From Paracoccus zeaxanthinifaciens ATCC 21588 (lineage in GTDB: Bacteria; Pseudomonadota; Alphaproteobacteria; Rhodobacterales; Rhodobacteraceae): 64,000 bases of DNA. Positions 1 to 9,033 of this stretch are shown in pieces; position 1 is the first letter of the stretch; each line of letters starts with the position of its first letter. The translations under genes and the position numbers were made by a program. The notes under the pieces were generated by a model that was given only the letters and a program-made list of their open reading frames with translations, was not told the DNA's origin and ran no database searches. The stretch covers positions 248,001-312,000 of the forward strand of contig NZ_ATUJ01000003.1 of assembly GCF_000420145.1 (NCBI RefSeq). Direction: 5' to 3'.

Positions 1-14
1 GACGGAGAAATAAG

Positions 15-1022
<1,008 letters not shown>

Positions 1023-1058
1023 TCTTGCCGGATGGCGGGCGGGGGCATAGGCTGGACC

Positions 1059-1070
1059 GGTAACATTACC
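1059..1070. promoter_or_regulatory. Inverted repeat before the M4 protease gene
   Basis: GGTAA-CA-TTACC, two perfect 5-base arms, ends 14 bases before the protease ATG and so overlaps where the core promoter or leader should be. It could be an operator. No regulator is identified and chance is possible. Confidence 0.3.
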
Positions 1071-1084
1071 TAGGGTCAAGTTTC

Positions 1085-2167
1085 ATGTGCCTCTCGCTGT
1101 CCTGCGACCACGGGGATCGGCATCCCCTTCATTGCATCGTGCCACCCTACATGCTGCGCGTGCTGGCGATGCGGGGGGATGCCGAAACCGCCCGGATGGC
1201 GCGCAGCCTTCTGGACCACGACCAGGCGCTGCGCGACATCCGCGCCGCGCAATCCAGCCCGCCCCTGCCGCACGAGGGGCTGCTGCCCATCCCCGATCCC
1301 GACCTGTGCTGCCCCGACCGCCGCATCCATGACGGCGAATTCCGCGCGGCCCTTCCCGGCACGCTGATCCGCGCCGAGGGCGACGCCCCCTCGGGGGTGA
1401 CCGATGCCGATTTCGCCTATGACGCGGCGGGACAGGTCTTCTCTCTCTTTGCCGAGGAATATGGCCGCAATTCGCTGGACGGGCGGGGGATGCCGCTGAT
1501 CGCCACGGTCCGGCACCGCCGCGACTACAACAACGCCTTCTGGAACGGCGAGCAGATGGCCTATGGGACGGGCGATGGAAAGATTTTCCAGACCTTCCTG
1601 GAACTGTCTGTCGTCGCCCACGAGATGACGCATGGCGTGATCCAGCATTCCGGCGGCCTGATCTATGAGAACCAGTCCGGCGCGCTGAACGAAAGCATCG
1701 CGGACGTGTTCGGCACCCTTGCCCTGCAGCGTGCGCGCGGGCAGATGGCCCATGATGCCGACTGGCTGATCGGGCGGGGCATCCTCGGCCCCGATATCGC
1801 AGGCGCGGCGCTGCGCAGCATGAAGGCGCCCGGCACGGCCTATGCCGACGATCTGCTGGGACAGGATCCGCAGCCCTGGCACATGGACGGCTTCATCAGC
1901 ACCACCGACGACAATGGCGGCGTGCATGTGAATTCCGGCATCCCCAACCACGCCTTCTACCTGTTCGCATCCTATATGGGCGGCGCGGCATGGGAGCTGC
2001 CGGGTCGGATCTGGTATCACGCGCTGCAGAACCTCAACAATCCGATGGCCAGCTTCGCGCAATGGGCCGAACGCACCCTGCGCAGCGCGGACGAGCTGAC
2101 GGGCACGGGATCCTATCAGGGGCAGATGTTGCGCCGCGCGTGGAAGCTGGTGGGGATACAGGTCTGA
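1085..2167 (+). CDS. M4 family metallopeptidase, protealysin-like
   Basis: Thermolysin-family zinc protease. HEMTH at residues 179-183 gives two zinc ligands and the catalytic Glu, and E203 in GALNESIADVFG is the third ligand. DDNGGVHVNSGIPNHAFY is the conserved block around the catalytic His. There is no Sec signal peptide; instead the N-terminus carries the short propeptide type with VPPYML (residues 19-24) seen in protealysin. At 360 residues it is short like protealysin rather than thermolysin precursors. The stop overlaps the ATG of the next gene by one base (TGATG), so the two are translationally coupled. The ATG has only an AGGG nine bases upstream. Known relatives act intracellularly or leave the cell without a classical signal. 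Confidence 0.93.
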   Translation: MCLSLSCDHGDRHPLHCIVPPYMLRVLAMRGDAETARMARSLLDHDQALRDIRAAQSSPPLPHEGLLPIPDPDLCCPDRRIHDGEFRAALPGTLIRAEGDAPSGVTDADFAYDAAGQVFSLFAEEYGRNSLDGRGMPLIATVRHRRDYNNAFWNGEQMAYGTGDGKIFQTFLELSVVAHEMTHGVIQHSGGLIYENQSGALNESIADVFGTLALQRARGQMAHDADWLIGRGILGPDIAGAALRSMKAPGTAYADDLLGQDPQPWHMDGFISTTDDNGGVHVNSGIPNHAFYLFASYMGGAAWELPGRIWYHALQNLNNPMASFAQWAERTLRSADELTGTGSYQGQMLRRAWKLVGIQV

Positions 2168-2430
2168 TGATCATCCGGATCGAAACCTCGGGCGGTTTCG
2201 CGGGCATCGCCGCCGCCCGCCCCAGGCAGGTCGAGACCCCCGAGGGGTCGAAGCTGGCCCATGCCTTCGACCCCGACGCGTTGGCGCGGATCGCGGATGC
2301 GCCCTGCCGCGACTGCCCCGACGGGCTGCGCTATCGCATCACCATCGTCGCGGGCGGCGCGCAGCGCTGCTTCGAGATGCCGGAATCGCAGATCCCCCCC
2401 GAGCTTCTGGACCTGATCGACCGGATCTAG
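2167..2430 (+). CDS. Emfourin-like protealysin inhibitor
   Basis: Small 87-residue protein whose ATG shares a base with the protease stop codon. The N-terminus reads IRIETSGGFAGI and a central IADAPCRDC/LRYRITIV segment follows; this layout (short beta-strand with GGFAG, variable middle, YxI-type strand) matches emfourin, the proteinaceous M4 protease inhibitor encoded downstream of protealysin in Serratia. The identification rests on gene order, size and the GGFAG motif, not on an alignment. No signal peptide is visible, so it would act in the same compartment as the protease. It ends with a convergent 4-base overlap with corA. Confidence 0.75.
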   Translation: MIIRIETSGGFAGIAAARPRQVETPEGSKLAHAFDPDALARIADAPCRDCPDGLRYRITIVAGGAQRCFEMPESQIPPELLDLIDRI

Positions 2431-3389
2431 AGCCAGTTCTTCCAGCGCATGAACAGATAGGTCCCGCCCGTCGTCAGCGCCATCAGCAGCAGCGCCCAGG
2501 CATAACCCCAGGGCTGGTTCAGTTCGGGCATGTTGGCAAAGTTCATCCCGTAGATGCTGGCGATCAGCGTCGGCGGCAGGAACAGCGCCGCGATGACCGA
2601 CAGGATGCGCGCGGTGTTGTTCTGTTGCAGGTTGATCATCCCCAGGGTCGTGTCCACCGCCAGGCTGACGCGATTGCCCAGGAAGTCGGCATGCACCTCC
2701 AGCGCCTGCACGTCGCGCATCTGGGCCCGGATCACGGGGCGCAGGCGCTTGGATTCGGGGCGATCCTCGATCACGGCGGTGTGGAAGGCCAGGATGCGCT
2801 CGACCGTCAGCAGGCTCAGGCGGACGCGGGCCATGGTCTCGGCCTCTCGGCCGACATCGCGCAGGGCGGTCTGCAGCATGTCCGACGCAGCCCCCGTCGT
2901 CCGCCTCTCGAAGACCGAAGCGGTCGTCTTGTCCAGCACCCTGCCCGCGCCTTCCAGGATGTCGGCAAGCCGGGCGATGATCTCTTCGAGCAGGCCCGAG
3001 AACAGCCTCTCGGGGGTGCCGCAGCCAAGGGTCGAGCGTTCGGCCCGGGTCGGAAATGTCAGGAAGGGGCGCGGGGAATGGTGGCGCACGGTGACAAGCC
3101 GCCGGTCCGACAGGATGAAGGTCACGGGCATCGCGCCGTGTTCGCCGCTGCCGCGTTCGCCGGGCAGCACGGCGGTCATGTAATCCATCCCGTTCTCGCG
3201 ATAGAGGCGGTTCGACAGCTCGATCTCCTCCATCTCGGACAGGGTAGGGACGGCGACGCCCATGTCGCGCAGCAGCGCCATCTCGGCATCGGTGGGCTGC
3301 ACGAGGTCGATCCAGTCGGCCTGCGCCAGGTCGGCATCGCGATCCAGCCGCGCCAGGCGATCGTTGCGGGTGACATAGGCATAGTGCAT
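2427..3389 (-). CDS. corA: CorA family divalent cation transporter
   Basis: Mg2+/Co2+/Ni2+-type channel of the inner membrane. The long N-terminal cytoplasmic domain is followed by two C-terminal transmembrane helices; the signature YGMNF closes the first (about residue 280) and MPEL follows in the periplasmic loop. Length 320 is typical. It ends in a cytoplasmic RWKNWL tail like other CorA proteins. It appears monocistronic; 58 bases separate its start from the csbD terminator. No Mg-sensing leader can be seen in that space. The exact metal preference is not deducible. Confidence 0.93.
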   Translation of the reverse strand: MHYAYVTRNDRLARLDRDADLAQADWIDLVQPTDAEMALLRDMGVAVPTLSEMEEIELSNRLYRENGMDYMTAVLPGERGSGEHGAMPVTFILSDRRLVTVRHHSPRPFLTFPTRAERSTLGCGTPERLFSGLLEEIIARLADILEGAGRVLDKTTASVFERRTTGAASDMLQTALRDVGREAETMARVRLSLLTVERILAFHTAVIEDRPESKRLRPVIRAQMRDVQALEVHADFLGNRVSLAVDTTLGMINLQQNNTARILSVIAALFLPPTLIASIYGMNFANMPELNQPWGYAWALLLMALTTGGTYLFMRWKNWL

Positions 3390-3447
3390 CGCGGCTCTCC
3401 TGTCCGGCCTGCCCCGTAACTGGCCGATGCGGACCCTGCGGGCAATG

Positions 3448-3473
3448 AAAAAGGGGACGCTTTAAGCGCCCCC
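3448..3473 (-). terminator. Rho-independent terminator of csbD
   Basis: On the minus strand a GGGGGCGCT / AGCGTCCCC stem (one bulged base, short TAA loop) is followed directly by a run of five T. It lies 22 bases past the csbD stop and before the corA gene. Confidence 0.75.
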
Positions 3474-3495
3474 TTGCCGTCGCCCCCTGACGGAT

Positions 3496-3693
3496 TCACT
3501 TGTCCTGGAAATAGTCGTCGATCTCGCGATCGGCCTCGGCCTTGGTCCAGCCGTACTTCTCCTGCAGCTTGCCCGAAAGCTGATCCTTGTTCCCGTCGAG
3601 ACGGTCCAGATCGTCATTCGTCAGTTCGCCCCATTTTTCCTGGATCGAACCCTTCAGCTGCGTCCACTTGCCTTGGATGATATCCCAGTTCAT
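3496..3693 (-). CDS. CsbD family general-stress protein
   Basis: A 65-residue soluble protein with the family pattern: MNWDIIQGKWTQLKG at the start, EKWGELTNDDL, a central GNKDQLSGKLQEKYG and a closing EADREIDDYF. CsbD-like proteins are small, abundant and stress-induced; their molecular role is unknown. The start is fixed by the ATG before NWD, since upstream codons do not resemble the family. Its own terminator and a possible stress promoter (3729-3754) suggest a single-gene transcript. Confidence 0.9.
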   Translation of the reverse strand: MNWDIIQGKWTQLKGSIQEKWGELTNDDLDRLDGNKDQLSGKLQEKYGWTKAEADREIDDYFQDK

Positions 3694-3728
3694 CTGTCGA
3701 ACCTTTCCATCGCTGCGTTCAGGGGTGA

Positions 3729-3754
3729 AACACCTCACCCCCGTTGCAGGTTCC
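3729..3754 (-). promoter_or_regulatory. Possible ECF-type stress promoter of csbD
   Basis: Read on the minus strand, GGAAC is followed after 17 bases by TGTT, close to the GGAAC-N16/17-CGTT pattern of the alphaproteobacterial general-stress sigma factor EcfG. The -10-like element is 35 bases from the csbD ATG. A 7-base inverted repeat GGGGTGA/TCACCCC (3722-3741) overlaps the -10 side. Many Rhodobacterales lack EcfG, so this may be chance or another ECF factor. Confidence 0.35.
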
Positions 3755-3761
3755 GCAAATT

Positions 3762-4709
3762 TCAGGCGACGCGATCCGGCGGTGTCTGCCCCTCGGCCAC
3801 GGCCAGAAGGTTGTCGAGCGCGCGCAGCCCCATGCGGCTGCGCGTATCCTCGGTCGCGGTGCCCAGATGCGGCAGCAGGGTCGCGTTCGGTGCATCCAGC
3901 AGGCGCTGCGGGACATGCGGTTCGCGGGCATAGACGTCCAGCCCCGCACCCGCGATGGTGCCGCCATGCAGCGCCTCGATCAACGCGTCCTCGTCCACCA
4001 CGTCGCCGCGGGCGATGTTGACCAGGAAGCCCTCGGGGCCGATTGCGGCCAGCTCGTCCGGGCCGATCAGGTGGCGCGTGGCCGCACCGCCTGGCACGGC
4101 CAGCACGACGATGTCGCACATGCGCAGCATCTCGTGCAGGTCGGGAACCTGGCGCGCGGGGATGTCCAGCGACGACACGGTCGAGCGATTGAAGAACTGC
4201 ACCTGCATCCCGAAGCCCAGGTGGCAGCGGCGGGCGATGGCCTTGCCGATGCGGCCCATGCCGACGATGCCGACGCGGCGGCCCGACATCTCGTGGCCCA
4301 GCAGCTGGGTCGGACGCCAGCCGACCCATTCGCCTTCGCGCAGGATGCGTTCGCCTTCGGAGGCGCGGCGCAGCGTCATCAACATCAGCATCAGCGCGAT
4401 GTCGGCGGTGGCATCGGTCACCACGTCGGGGGTGTTGGTGACCACGATCCCGGCCGCGCGCGCGGCCTGAAGGTCGATATGGTTCGTGCCCGCGCCGAAA
4501 TTCGCGATGACCCGGCAGCGCAGGTCGCCCTGGAACGCATCCGTGCCCAGATCGTCCCCCAGCGTCGGCAGGATCGCGTCATAGCGTTGAAGCGCGCTGC
4601 GGGCCTCGGCCAGGTCCATCGGCGTGTCGTCGCGGAAATCGACATCGAAGCGCGCCTTCAGCGATGCGGTGGCGCGGTCGGTCATGGGGCGTGTGACAAG
4701 CAGCTTCAA
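3762..4709 (-). CDS. D-2-hydroxyacid dehydrogenase (glyoxylate/hydroxypyruvate reductase-like)
   Basis: NAD(P)-dependent oxidoreductase of the D-isomer 2-hydroxyacid family, cytosolic. The nucleotide site [15 protein letters not shown] is near residue 148, the catalytic Arg lies in [15 protein letters not shown], and the catalytic His in [29 protein letters not shown] is the substrate-loop region. 315 residues is normal. The start is TTG (4709), chosen because KLLVTRPM is the family's first beta-strand; it overlaps the upstream gene's stop by four bases (TTGA). Substrate could be glyoxylate, hydroxypyruvate or another 2-oxoacid; sequence alone does not decide. Confidence 0.88.
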   Translation of the reverse strand: MKLLVTRPMTDRATASLKARFDVDFRDDTPMDLAEARSALQRYDAILPTLGDDLGTDAFQGDLRCRVIANFGAGTNHIDLQAARAAGIVVTNTPDVVTDATADIALMLMLMTLRRASEGERILREGEWVGWRPTQLLGHEMSGRRVGIVGMGRIGKAIARRCHLGFGMQVQFFNRSTVSSLDIPARQVPDLHEMLRMCDIVVLAVPGGAATRHLIGPDELAAIGPEGFLVNIARGDVVDEDALIEALHGGTIAGAGLDVYAREPHVPQRLLDAPNATLLPHLGTATEDTRSRMGLRALDNLLAVAEGQTPPDRVA

Positions 4710-5038
4710 AACAGTCTCCCTCCGTTCGGGACCGGCAGGTCGGGGCGGATCAGCACGACCTCGCCATCGTCATCGGGCAGGCCCAGCACCAGCACCTCGG
4801 ACCGGAAGGGACCGATCTGGCGGGGCGCGAAGTTCACGACGCACAGCGCCTGCCGTCCGACCAGCGTCTCGGGGTCGTAATGCCGCGTGATCTGCGCCGA
4901 GGACTTGCGCTCGCCCAGATCGCCCAGGTCCAGCCACAGCTTGATCGCGGGCTTGCGGGCCTCGGGAAAGGGTTCGGCGCGGATGATCGTCCCGACGCGG
5001 ATGTCGATCTTCTGGAAATCCTCGAAACTGGCGGTCAC
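4706..5038 (-). CDS. CsaA-like tRNA-binding domain protein
   Basis: A 110-residue stand-alone OB-fold protein: [20 protein letters not shown] opens the tRNA-binding fold, followed by KLWLDLGD and the [20 protein letters not shown] core. Size and motifs match Bacillus CsaA, which binds tRNA and was described as an export-related chaperone; the role in this organism is unknown. The start is GTG at 5038, and GTGA overlaps the proC stop by four bases. Downstream it overlaps the TTG start of the dehydrogenase, so three genes in a row are coupled. Confidence 0.88.
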   Translation of the reverse strand: MTASFEDFQKIDIRVGTIIRAEPFPEARKPAIKLWLDLGDLGERKSSAQITRHYDPETLVGRQALCVVNFAPRQIGPFRSEVLVLGLPDDDGEVVLIRPDLPVPNGGRLF

Positions 5039-5850
5039 TTGGCGCCCTTTCCCAGTTCCCGACCGCGATCCGCGGCGGCGGCGACGGTGCGCACCATCAG
5101 GGGCGGCAGGCCGTGATCGGCATCCATCAGCACGCCCAGACCGGCGGCAGTCGTCCCCCCAGGCGAGGTGACGTTCTGGCGCAGCACGGCCGGATCCTCG
5201 TCGGCGTCGATGGCAAGGGCGCCCGCGCCCGCAACGGTCATGCGGGCCAGCTCCATCGCCAGATCGTCGGGCAGGCCCTGTGCGCGGCCCGCGGCGGCCA
5301 TCGTCTCGATCATGTGGAAGACATAGGCGGGGCCGCTGCCCGACAGCGCCGTGACGGCGTCCATCTGATCCTCGTCCGTCAGGCGCACGACGCGGCCCAC
5401 GGCGCGCATCAGCGTCTCTGCCAAGGCCAGGTCCGCTTCGGTCGCGCGGGCATTGCCGACCAGCGCCGAGATCCCCTGCCCGATGGCGGCGGGCGTGTTC
5501 GGCATGACGCGCACGATGGGCGCATCGGCAAAGGTTTCCTCGAAGGTGGCGATGGTGGTGCCCGCCGCGACCGAGATGACCAGCGTGCGGGGCAGATGCG
5601 GGACATGGCCAAGCGCCTCGGCCATCATCTGCGGCTTGACGGCCAGCACCATGACGGCGGGATCCTCGGGCAGGGTCTCGTTGACGCGCAGGCCGCGATC
5701 CTGCCATTCCGGCGCCAGCTTGGGGTCGATGACGGTCACGGCGCCCGGTTCCAGGCCGCGCGCCAGCCACCCCTTCAGCATGGCACCGCCCATGCGGCCG
5801 CAGCCGACCAGAACCAGCCCGCGTTCGTTGATGTCGTCGAAATCGCTCAT
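5035..5850 (-). CDS. proC: Pyrroline-5-carboxylate reductase
   Basis: Last step of proline synthesis: reduces 1-pyrroline-5-carboxylate with NAD(P)H in the cytosol. The N-terminal Rossmann motif [15 protein letters not shown] is at about residues 17-31; [12 protein letters not shown] and the C-terminal dimer/active-site block [16 protein letters not shown] are both present. With the ATG before SDFDDI (5850) the protein has 271 residues, usual for ProC; the longer upstream reading has no family similarity. It is followed by the CsaA-like gene with a 4-base overlap. Confidence 0.95.
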   Translation of the reverse strand: MSDFDDINERGLVLVGCGRMGGAMLKGWLARGLEPGAVTVIDPKLAPEWQDRGLRVNETLPEDPAVMVLAVKPQMMAEALGHVPHLPRTLVISVAAGTTIATFEETFADAPIVRVMPNTPAAIGQGISALVGNARATEADLALAETLMRAVGRVVRLTDEDQMDAVTALSGSGPAYVFHMIETMAAAGRAQGLPDDLAMELARMTVAGAGALAIDADEDPAVLRQNVTSPGGTTAAGLGVLMDADHGLPPLMVRTVAAAADRGRELGKGAK

Positions 5851-5887
5851 CCGTTCCCCTCCGTGGCGGTCGGGGGTCGGTGCCCCC

Positions 5888-6391
5888 TCAGGCTCGTCCG
5901 TAGGTTTCCCCAAGCGCAATGTCCAGCGCCTGGCGCGGATCGGCATTGGCCCAGCCCACCAGCTGGAAGCTGGGATAGAACCGTTCGCACGCCTTCACGG
6001 CATTGGCGACCATCTGGTCCACCTGGTCGGGCATGGGCATCTGGTCCGGCCCCAGCACCAGGCCATAGCGCCAGACCATCTGCCGCTGCCCGGCCCAATA
6101 GCTGAAGCTGCCTTCCCAGACCGCATCGTTGACCAGGTTCAGCACCTCGAACAGGGCGGGCCTGCGGTCGCGCGGCGGCTCCAGATCGAAGCTGCAGACA
6201 AGGCGCAGCACCTCGTCGCGGGCCGACCACGCCAGCGTCAGCGAGTAGCTGCGCCACTGCCCCTCGATCGCCATGACCATCTGGTCCTCGGCCAGGCGGT
6301 CGAAATCCCAGTCGCGCAGATGGGCCACCTCTTCGGCGATGTCGATCGGGTGGATTCCGTCGCTGTCGATGTAAAGCTCGGTCTGCGCCAT
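5888..6391 (-). CDS. YbjN domain protein
   Basis: A 167-residue cytosolic protein with the YbjN layout: HPIDIAEEVAHLRDWDFDR, then EGQWRSYSLTLAW, an LEPPRDRRPALFEVLNLVND stretch and a C-terminal VKACERFYPSFQLV helix. YbjN proteins have a type-III-chaperone-like fold; in enterobacteria they affect motility and stress phenotypes, but no biochemical activity is settled. It starts the minus-strand proC operon (37 bases before proC) and is divergent from cobC. The ATG before AQTELYID was chosen because the extra upstream residues are unlike the family. Confidence 0.88.
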   Translation of the reverse strand: MAQTELYIDSDGIHPIDIAEEVAHLRDWDFDRLAEDQMVMAIEGQWRSYSLTLAWSARDEVLRLVCSFDLEPPRDRRPALFEVLNLVNDAVWEGSFSYWAGQRQMVWRYGLVLGPDQMPMPDQVDQMVANAVKACERFYPSFQLVGWANADPRQALDIALGETYGRA

Positions 6392-6589
6392 GGCGTGGTT
6401 CCTTGCGGGTGGAGGGCGGCCCCCTGTGACTGGGATGAAACACAAGAAAGGGCGTAGCCGCCCCTTCGTTCATACCAGATATCGTGTTCCTCGGGCGACC
6501 CCGTGTAAAGCTGAAAGCTGTGGATGGATTGCGCAGCCCGTCCGCCCGCCCTAGGACATGATGCGGGACAAGTTGGGGACAGGTGCGGA

Positions 6590-7570
6590 ATGCAGCGCGA
6601 TCACGGGGGGAATCTGGACTGGGCGCGGGCGCATTGGGGCGGGGATGACTGGATCGACCTGTCCACGGGGATCAACCGTCATCCATGGGTTCCCGGCCCC
6701 TTATCCACAGAGGCCCTGCGCGCATTGCCCCAGAAATCAGCCGAATCGCGCCTGATCGCGGTGGCCGCGCGGCACTTCGGATGCCCCCCCGAATCCGTGC
6801 TGCCGATGGCGGGCGCGACCGCCCCGATCCAGGCCCTGCCGCGCATTCTGCCCCCCGGTCGCGCGGCAGTGCTGACGCCCAGCTACAACGAACATGCGGC
6901 CAGCCTGCGGGCCGCGGGCTGGCAGGTCGCGGACGCCCCGGACCTGTCGGCCATGGCGGGGGCCGACCTGGCCGTGGTCGTGAACCCCAACAACCCCGAC
7001 GGGCGCGAATTCGCCCCCGCCGATCTGCGGCAGCTGGCCGCGCGCGTGGGGCTGCTGGTCGTGGACGAAAGCTTTGCCGACCCGCGCCCCGACCTGTCGA
7101 TCGCGCCGGATCTTCCGGCGAACGCGGTCGTGCTGCGCAGCTTCGGCAAGTTCTGGGGCCTTGCGGGCCTGCGGCTGGGCTTCGCGGTCGCGCAGCCCCG
7201 GATGCTGGCGCGGCTGCGCGACTTCTCGGGGCCGTGGTCGGTCAGCGGACCCGCGCTGGAGATCGCGTCCGAGGCCATGGCCGACCGCCACTGGGCCGAG
7301 GATACCATCACCTATCACGCCGAAGGGGCCATGCGGCTTGACATGCTGGCCCTGCGCGCGGGCTGGGAGGTCGCGGGGGGCACGCATCTGTTCCGGCTGT
7401 TCGACACGCCCGATGCGGGCGCCGCGCAGGCGCATCTGGCGCGGCACCGGATCTGGTCGCGGCGCTTTCCCTATTCCGATCGCTGGCTGCGGCTGGGCAT
7501 TCCGGGCAATCGCGCGGAATGGGACCGTGTCGGCGCGGCCCTTGCAGCCGCAGCGCCCCCCGCCCCATGA
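6590..7570 (+). CDS. cobC: Threonine-phosphate decarboxylase / CobC-like aminotransferase-fold enzyme
   Basis: PLP enzyme of fold type I that supplies (R)-1-amino-2-propanol phosphate for the cobalamin lower-loop linker. HGGNLDWA at the N-terminus, DLSTGINRHPW, VVNPNNPDGR, the PLP-lysine block RSFGKFWGLAGLRLGF and the late RLGIPG motif are typical. The 326-residue start at 6590 was chosen because homologues begin just before HGG. Its usual partner cbiB/cobD is not adjacent, and the 198-base divergent space to the left shows no B12-box riboswitch. General histidinol-phosphate aminotransferase is the alternative but the short length and HGGN start favour CobC. Confidence 0.88.
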   Translation: MQRDHGGNLDWARAHWGGDDWIDLSTGINRHPWVPGPLSTEALRALPQKSAESRLIAVAARHFGCPPESVLPMAGATAPIQALPRILPPGRAAVLTPSYNEHAASLRAAGWQVADAPDLSAMAGADLAVVVNPNNPDGREFAPADLRQLAARVGLLVVDESFADPRPDLSIAPDLPANAVVLRSFGKFWGLAGLRLGFAVAQPRMLARLRDFSGPWSVSGPALEIASEAMADRHWAEDTITYHAEGAMRLDMLALRAGWEVAGGTHLFRLFDTPDAGAAQAHLARHRIWSRRFPYSDRWLRLGIPGNRAEWDRVGAALAAAAPPAP

Positions 7571-7595
7571 TGGGCCGTGCCACGAAGGAGCGCCC

Positions 7596-8057
7596 ATGCG
7601 CCTGATCCTTGCCCTGACCTGCCTGATGGCCGCGCCCGCGCTGGCCGATGCGCCGCTGATCGTGCTGGACCGCACGCAACTGCCCTTCGATCTGGGCCCG
7701 GGGCACCCGGCGAACCGCCCCTCGAACCCGGCCAATTCGCCGAACGCGCCCTGGAACTCGGCCGGGAACACGGCGAATTCGGCATCGGCGTGGCAGAACC
7801 GCCCCGCGAACCCCGAAAACGAGAAGCGCCTGATCTTCACCCAGGACGGCAGCGTGCTGGGATATTACGCGCAGAACGCGGGCGGCGTGCTGAACATCTT
7901 CGACACGCGCGGGCGCAGGCTGGCCTATCGCCCGGCGCGGGGGACGCGCAGCATCTTCTCGGTCGCGGGGGAATGGTGCGGCACGGTCGACAGCCCGCGC
8001 GGCGGGGGGATGGTGCTGGCCGTGACGCCCGAATGTGCGCGCCGCTTCGGGCGCTGA
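7596..8057 (+). CDS. Secreted Asn/Pro-rich protein of unknown function
   Basis: 153 residues. A clear signal peptide (RLILALTCLMAAPALA, cleavage after ALADA or ALA) is followed by a low-complexity section (about residues 33-70) made of repeated N-P-A-N, N-S and A-N units, for example NRPSNPANSPNAP. The C-terminal half looks folded: GSVLGYYAQNAGG, FDTRGRRLAYRP and a two-Cys segment (EWCGTVDSP...TPECARRF) that could form a periplasmic disulfide. AAGGAG is five bases before the ATG. I do not recognise the family; a role in the envelope is only suggested by the signal peptide. Confidence 0.8.
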   Translation: MRLILALTCLMAAPALADAPLIVLDRTQLPFDLGPGHPANRPSNPANSPNAPWNSAGNTANSASAWQNRPANPENEKRLIFTQDGSVLGYYAQNAGGVLNIFDTRGRRLAYRPARGTRSIFSVAGEWCGTVDSPRGGGMVLAVTPECARRFGR

Positions 8058-8116
8058 CGCGGAACTGTCATCGAAAGCGCCTAGACCGCGCGAGGAAACA
8101 CCTTCGGAGAAGACCC

Positions 8117-9022
8117 ATGGACGAGACCGCCCGCGACTGGCTGGAAGCCGAACTTCAGGAAACGCTGGACGAGGACATGGAAATCGAGCTGGAGGACGCG
8201 ATCCTTTCGGAGGAGATCCGCCGCATCTATCGCAGCCACCATCCCGACCAGATGGACCGCAAGCTGTATTTCAAGGAGCTGCTGCGCCTGCAATCCGAAC
8301 TGATCCGGCTGCAGGATTGGGTCAGCTATCACAAGGAACGCGTCGTCGTCATCTTCGAGGGGCGCGACAGCGCGGGCAAGGGCGGCGCGATCAAGCGCAT
8401 CACGCAGCGCCTGAACCCGCGCGTGGCCCGCGTCGTGGCCCTGCCCGCGCCGTCCGACCGCGAGAAGACGCAGTGGTACTTCCAGCGCTTCGTCCCCCAC
8501 CTGCCCGCCGGAGGAGAGATCGTGCTGTTCGACCGCAGCTGGTACAACCGCGCCGGCGTCGAACGCGTCATGGGCTTTGCCGACGAGGACCAGGTCGAAC
8601 AGTTCTTCCAGGACGTTCCGGAATTCGAACGCATGCTGGTCCGTTCGGGCATCCGGGTCATCAAGTACTGGTTCTCGATCACGGACGAGGAACAGCAGAT
8701 GCGCTTCCTCATCCGCATCCACGACCCGCTGAAGCAGTGGAAGCTGTCGCCCATGGACTTGCAGTCGCGCATCCGGTGGGAGGCATATACCAAGGCCAAG
8801 GAGGACATGTTCGAGCGCACGAACATCCCCGAAGCGCCCTGGTACATCGTTCCCGGCAACGACAAGAAACGCGCGCGCCTGAACTGCATGAGCCACCTTC
8901 TCAGCATGATCCCCTACGAGGACGTCCCCCACGAGGAGGTCCGCCTGCCCGAGCGGGTCTTCAACCCCGATTACGAACGCGAGGTCCTGCCCCGCGACCT
9001 GTACGTCCCGCAAAGATACTGA
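8117..9022 (+). CDS. ppk2: Polyphosphate kinase 2 family
   Basis: Transfers phosphate between polyphosphate and nucleoside di- or monophosphates. Walker A is GRDSAGKGG (near residue 80), the lid-region KTQWYFQRFVPHLP follows, and Walker B is VLFDRSWYNRAGVERVMGF. DPLKQWKLSPMDLQSR is the conserved PPK2 block. 301 residues and a single domain fit the class that makes GTP/ATP from NDP, though class cannot be proven here. The acidic N-terminal helix (EDMEIELEDAILSEEI) is common in this group. It is followed 11 bases later by the PhzF gene. Confidence 0.93.
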   Translation: MDETARDWLEAELQETLDEDMEIELEDAILSEEIRRIYRSHHPDQMDRKLYFKELLRLQSELIRLQDWVSYHKERVVVIFEGRDSAGKGGAIKRITQRLNPRVARVVALPAPSDREKTQWYFQRFVPHLPAGGEIVLFDRSWYNRAGVERVMGFADEDQVEQFFQDVPEFERMLVRSGIRVIKYWFSITDEEQQMRFLIRIHDPLKQWKLSPMDLQSRIRWEAYTKAKEDMFERTNIPEAPWYIVPGNDKKRARLNCMSHLLSMIPYEDVPHEEVRLPERVFNPDYEREVLPRDLYVPQRY

Positions 9023-9033
9023 AGGCGGTCCGC

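Noticed and set aside
6392..6589. Possible cobalamin riboswitch before cobC
   Set aside because: No B12-box-like sequence or long structured leader seen. A GGGCG/CGCCC hairpin at 6447-6466 is short and lies between divergent starts.
6701..6709. Exact DnaA box TTATCCACA
   Set aside because: It lies alone inside cobC; only loosely similar TGTGGAT and TCCAC pieces are near. No AT-rich unwinding element, dnaA, parAB or gyrB/rpmH neighbour, so not an origin.
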